Assembly (NCBI GenBank): GCA_001655205.1 | Contig: LPNZ01009078.1 | Coordinates: forward strand, 1 to 48,570 | Reading direction: 5' to 3' | DNA length: 48,570 bases | From: Lenisia limosa | Lineage: Eukaryota > Breviatea | In this document: positions 45,901-48,570 of the stretch, piece by piece | Layout: each line of letters starts with the position of its first letter | How positions within the stretch are numbered: the stretch's first letter is position 1 | Translations under genes and position numbers: made by a program | The notes under the pieces: model-generated | What the model saw: only the letters and a program-made list of their open reading frames with translations | Database searches by the model: none | What the model was told of the DNA's origin: nothing

Positions 45901-48570
45901 AGCCCCCCCTGACGACTTCTCTCCTGTCGGACAGAACTGGTCCTTCCCGACGTACAACTGGGACGCCATGGCCGCCGAGGACTACGCCTGGTGGACCACG
46001 CGTCTTGCCAATATGGCCAAGTGGGAAGGGGGTCTTTTGAAAAACGTGTGTATTCCCGTCTTACCACCCCAGGTACTTCCATGCCTTCCGCATTGACCAC
46101 ATCCTCGGGTTCCTTCGCATTTGGGAGGCGGACAGGCGCGAAATTGGCTCCGTTCGTGGCCACTTCAGACCCGCCATCCCCATCCACAGGTCCGCTGGCA
46201 ATCATCATCTGTTGCAAGAGTCACAAATATTATGTACTATAGCATATCATATATATATACAAGTTGCTATTGTTGCCACTTACATTGTAGACACGAGCTT
46301 GAGCGTGTCGGCATTTGGGACATCCGTCGACTGACTGAGCCTTTTGTTCTGCAGGAGGACATCATCGAGCATTTTGGCACTGGGCTTGGTGCAACTGAGC
46401 TTCTGGTGGGCATTGGAACGGATTTTCTTCATACCCGAAACTCTCTGACACACATGCAAGATTCTCTGTTGGTCTCGTCGTCTTGGTACTTCTGAGATAA
46501 TCTAATTTCCGGCTTTCTGTCCGCATTAGGCCTTAATTCAATAGTCACACTTCTTTGACGTTGTCGGCGACCGCCTCCTTTTCAAGCCGCACATTAAGGG
46601 CGAGAAGCAGATCAAGGCCATGCTCGACAGCCTCCCCACTTACTGCAGCAACTTGAAACATGTAGGGGTTACTTTGTATAACCAAGCATTGTGTAAGATG
46701 GCAGTATATTTCACCTTACCCATGACGACAAAGGCTTCACTTCGGTTGAGTCGATATTTTTCGAGTATTTATCGAGATATTCAGTCTTTTTTCGAACCGA
46801 AGTGAAGCCCTACCATTGACGCAGTATTGACGATTCAGTGGTACGTCAATGACCCGAACTACCACGACCCTAAAGAGCGTCTTGCTGAGCCCCAGGCCAA
46901 TGGCCCTCCCCACGTCCTTTCTTCCCTGGTAGGCTGTGTTGTGTTACGTTCTTTCTTCCCTTACATTGCTTCAAGAATGTCGTCTTTTTTGTTTCCCAAG
47001 TGAAGCCGTATATTCACAGTGCTAACCCGCAGATGTTCCTCTGGAATAATGTCATAATGGTGCGCGACAGTGAGGATCCGGACAACCTCTTCCACCCCCG
47101 TTACGACAACCACAAGACCAAGAGCTTTGAATGTTTGTTTGGGCCAACAGAGAGCTTTGAATGTTAAAATTGGAATACTACCCCCCCCCCCCAATGGGAT
47201 NNNNNNNNNNNNNNNNNNNNNNNNNNNNNNNNNNNNNNNNNNNNNNNNNNNNNNNNNNNNNNNNNNNNNNNNNNNNNNNNNNNNNNNNNNNNNCACCTTC
47301 GTTTGTTGCTTGATGTTGAGCAATGCGAACTGATTAATACCATCTCTGGACACTCCTGATATCACAGACCTTGACTGGAGTTGGCAAAACAGCCTGAAGG
47401 AGCTGACCCTCAACTACTTCCATGTTAGACAAGATGACTTCTGGACCCACAACTGGTGGGCTTCTTGAGCTAAGGCAAATGCTGCTTATGTGTGCAGCTC
47501 ACCCTATAAAACCACTTCCCATTGTATTTTCTACTGTATCATATAGCTACATTACCAGACCCCAAGCTTAACCAATCAGCAACCCCAAGCTCCGTGCACT
47601 CACCGCCGCCTCCAACATGCTTGTCTGTGGTGAGGACCTGGGTATGGTTCCCGACTGCTGCAAGCACATTATGGCCGACTTCAAGATGCTTCGACTTTGC
47701 ATCCCTCGCTTCGTGGGGGGGGGGGGGAGGCAGTGNNNNNNNNNNNNNNNNNNNNNNNNNNNNNNNNNNNNNNNNNNNNNNNNNNNNNNNNNNNNNNNNN
47801 NNNNNNNNNNNNNNNNNNNNNNNNNNNNNNNNNNNNNNNNNTGGGACTCAAAACGATTATACAAAAATATTTTATATTTTCACAGTAATGCATGGGATAT
47901 AGAAATGCCTACTTTAGAATTTTGACTTACTATTTGTTTCTTTGTAGCCTTCAAAATCTGAACAGAAAAATATACATATAAAAAGCTTGTCCGGAGTTTT
48001 AATGTGCTCGGTTCATTTTGAATGTANNNNNNNNNNNNNNNNNNNNNNNNNNNNNNNNNNNNNNNNNNNNNNNNNNNNNNNNNNNNNNNNNNNNNNNNNN
48101 NNNNNNNNNNNNNNNNNNNNNNNNNNNNNNNNNNNNNNNNNNNNNNNNNNNNNNNNNNNNNNNNNNNNNNNNNNNNNNNNNNNNNNNNNNNNNNNNNNNN
48201 NNNNNNNNNNNNNNNNNNNNNNNNNNNNNNNNNNNNNTCCCCTATTTGTCCGTCAGTGCTCCCTCATGTCACGACAGCTCTTCTCTCAGAGGTAAAGATC
48301 CGCCATATTTGCGATTCATTTGACCATCAAGGCTGGTGGGAAGAAGACCGCGAAGTTGTGCAGTCGTTCTGGAACCATGCGCTCAACCAGCATGGCGCCG
48401 CTCCTGATACCTGCACTACCGAGGTTCGTCTTGTGTCATTGATATAGGCCATCTTAGCTTACACCCCACGTGCCCATTACTATTTCTCTTTTATTCGTCT
48501 AGGTGGCCAAGCTGGTAGTCGAGCGTCTCCTCAATGCTGGAAACATGCTGTCAATGTTCCCTCTCCAGGT
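40000..48570 (+). CDS. DPE2: calponin-homology / CBM20 / GH77 4-alpha-glucanotransferase (DPE2-type), 3' partial
   Basis: DPE2-type enzymes move glucosyl units between malto-oligosaccharides or glycogen and acceptors. Order: basic N-terminus (AKSRSKANRGGAKPKPQK); a calponin-homology-like domain (LLWLGAVTGKK, LLTSLFDGTVLLSVAMIF, EDLLKGTNLCAVLAHFKALK); a Lys/Glu linker with four KVEKKEEK units; CBM20 no. 1 (VEFKSAPGQNLIVTGACPVL, LELEYKYVVVGS) and no. 2 (RSAHVALVGACPELG, FKFLKAGFGDTVWEAGPNRV). GH77 follows: PWRGAG, LPINDTISTSDWPDSYPY, GDIPIGVG, GQNWSFPTYNWDAMAAEDYA, FRIDHILGFLRIWE (nucleophile Asp), MLVCGEDLGMVPDCC (acid/base Glu), SAPSCHDSSSLR and AWWEEDREVVQSFW. Every exon join I checked from the first domain through the linker into CBM20 no. 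1 is in phase. The start codon is unclear: the frame opens with GTGGCTAAG, or ATG is split by an intron 39850-39999. Several gaps; the window ends inside the gene. Confidence 0.9.
40261..40570. repeat. diverged duplicate block in the first intron of the glucanotransferase gene
   Basis: GGAAAAAACTGTTTCCAGAA occurs at 40261 and again at 40499. CAAGTGTTTTCC with an adjoining GAATTCCCC box occurs at 40334 and again at 40525. The two half-units are spaced apart in the first copy and adjacent in the second. The block lies within the intron 40152-40628. Open frames across it are low in complexity (Phe/Ser/Lys) and not credible as genes. Confidence 0.8.
41219..41313 (+). repeat. tandem repeat that multiplies a 3' splice site
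   Basis: CCCTCGTCCTTCAATAACA followed by TTTAGAAC occurs first near 41219-41246 and again near 41290-41316, with a shortened copy between. Each copy ends in TTTAG followed by AAC, so the intron has three similar candidate acceptors at 41243, 41274 and 41313. The last one leads into the open exon NYDVELITPLVLWHAREALS. Confidence 0.75.
41627..41722 (+). repeat. four-copy 24-bp coding repeat (KVEKKEEK)
   Basis: Four head-to-tail units of 24 bp starting AAGGTTGAGAAGAAG encode KVEKKEEK (the last ends EEPK). They form the charged linker between the calponin-homology region and the first CBM20. Near-identity of the copies points to recent expansion. A highly charged helix or flexible spacer is expected. 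Confidence 0.92.
44884..45021. repeat. two adjacent hairpin inverted repeats in an intron
   Basis: First pair: CCGCGATACGTCTTGACACG (44884-44903) with its near-perfect complement at 44929-44948, one mismatch. Second pair: GTAAGTCTTGACCGAT (44966-44981) with a perfect complement at 45006-45021. They lie side by side in a glucanotransferase intron and could fold in RNA or DNA. Confidence 0.85.
46733..46809. repeat. 77-bp perfect-ended inverted repeat in an intron
   Basis: GGCTTCACTTCGGTT at 46733-46747 returns as a perfect reverse complement at 46795-46809. The inner sequence (GTCGATATTTTTCGA and its loose complement) also folds. It lies in a glucanotransferase intron shortly before an exon that reads QWYVNDPNYHDPKERLAEPQ. 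Size and form suit a miniature foldback element or a structured intron. Confidence 0.85.

Overview
This is intron-rich nuclear DNA of a unicellular eukaryote. Almost every gene is split into short exons by introns of mostly about 30-150 nt with GT donors and AG acceptors. TAA, TAG and TGA are all used as stops, so the code is standard. Many introns carry a CTNAC branch-point-like motif (often CTGAC) only a few bases before the terminal AG, with little or no pyrimidine tract between. That resembles the fused branch point/3' splice site known from metamonads. Together with an ADP-dependent glucokinase and a DPE2-type glucanotransferase it suggests an anaerobic or microaerophilic protist, possibly an intron-rich free-living metamonad. 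This placement is an inference from content, not a proof. No bacterial operon, rRNA, tRNA or CRISPR array was seen.

Layout (+ or - strand). Possible small secreted-protein gene (248-1028 -). Large Cys-rich secreted surface protein (1444-7449 +). NEDD8-activating enzyme subunit UBA3 (7595-10390 -). ADP-dependent glucokinase (10735-13760 +). Cytosolic tryptophanyl-tRNA synthetase (13927-17188 -). Coiled-coil protein (17564-21735 -). Possible small Pro/Ser-rich protein (22101-22351 -). Secreted protein of unknown family (22575 to about 26707 +). Diphthamide synthase subunit DPH1 (26841-29327 -). Enolase (29541-31404 +). ATG10-like E2 (31785 to about 33688 -). Unrecognised probable membrane/secreted protein (about 34367-36069 +). 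DNAJC7-like TPR/J-domain co-chaperone (36282-39391 -). A giant gene running off the right edge (about 40000-48570 +) that appears to join a calponin-homology domain, a Lys/Glu-rich linker, two CBM20 starch-binding modules and a DPE2-type GH77 4-alpha-glucanotransferase. Orientation alternates nearly gene by gene, giving short convergent 3' ends (about 130-380 bp) and divergent, potentially shared promoters (about 200-850 bp).

Themes. Carbohydrate metabolism: the glucanotransferase handles glycogen-derived glucans and can release glucose, the ADP-glucokinase phosphorylates glucose with ADP, and enolase acts in lower glycolysis. Ubiquitin-like pathways: UBA3 and ATG10. Translation: TrpRS and DPH1. 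Surface proteins: at least two long, multi-exon secreted proteins without a recognised family.

Repeats and mobile DNA lie mainly in introns: a 451-bp Tc1/mariner-like MITE (24338-24788), a second inverted-repeat element in an ATG10 intron (32109-32630), hairpin inverted repeats in glucanotransferase introns, and several two-copy tandem repeats.

The assembly has 18 N gaps: 4447-4509, 7312-7410, 11877-11920, 12914-13007, 14813-14913, 15518-15558, 21082-21165, 23320-23422, 32288-32334, 33722-33816, 35499-35611, 37496-37586, 42713-42756, 43987-44085, 44447-44537, 47201-47293, 47736-47841 and 48027-48237. Most abut poly-C, poly-G, poly-A/T or dinucleotide runs, so a few exons are missing or incomplete. 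For split genes the coordinates give start codon to stop codon, introns included.
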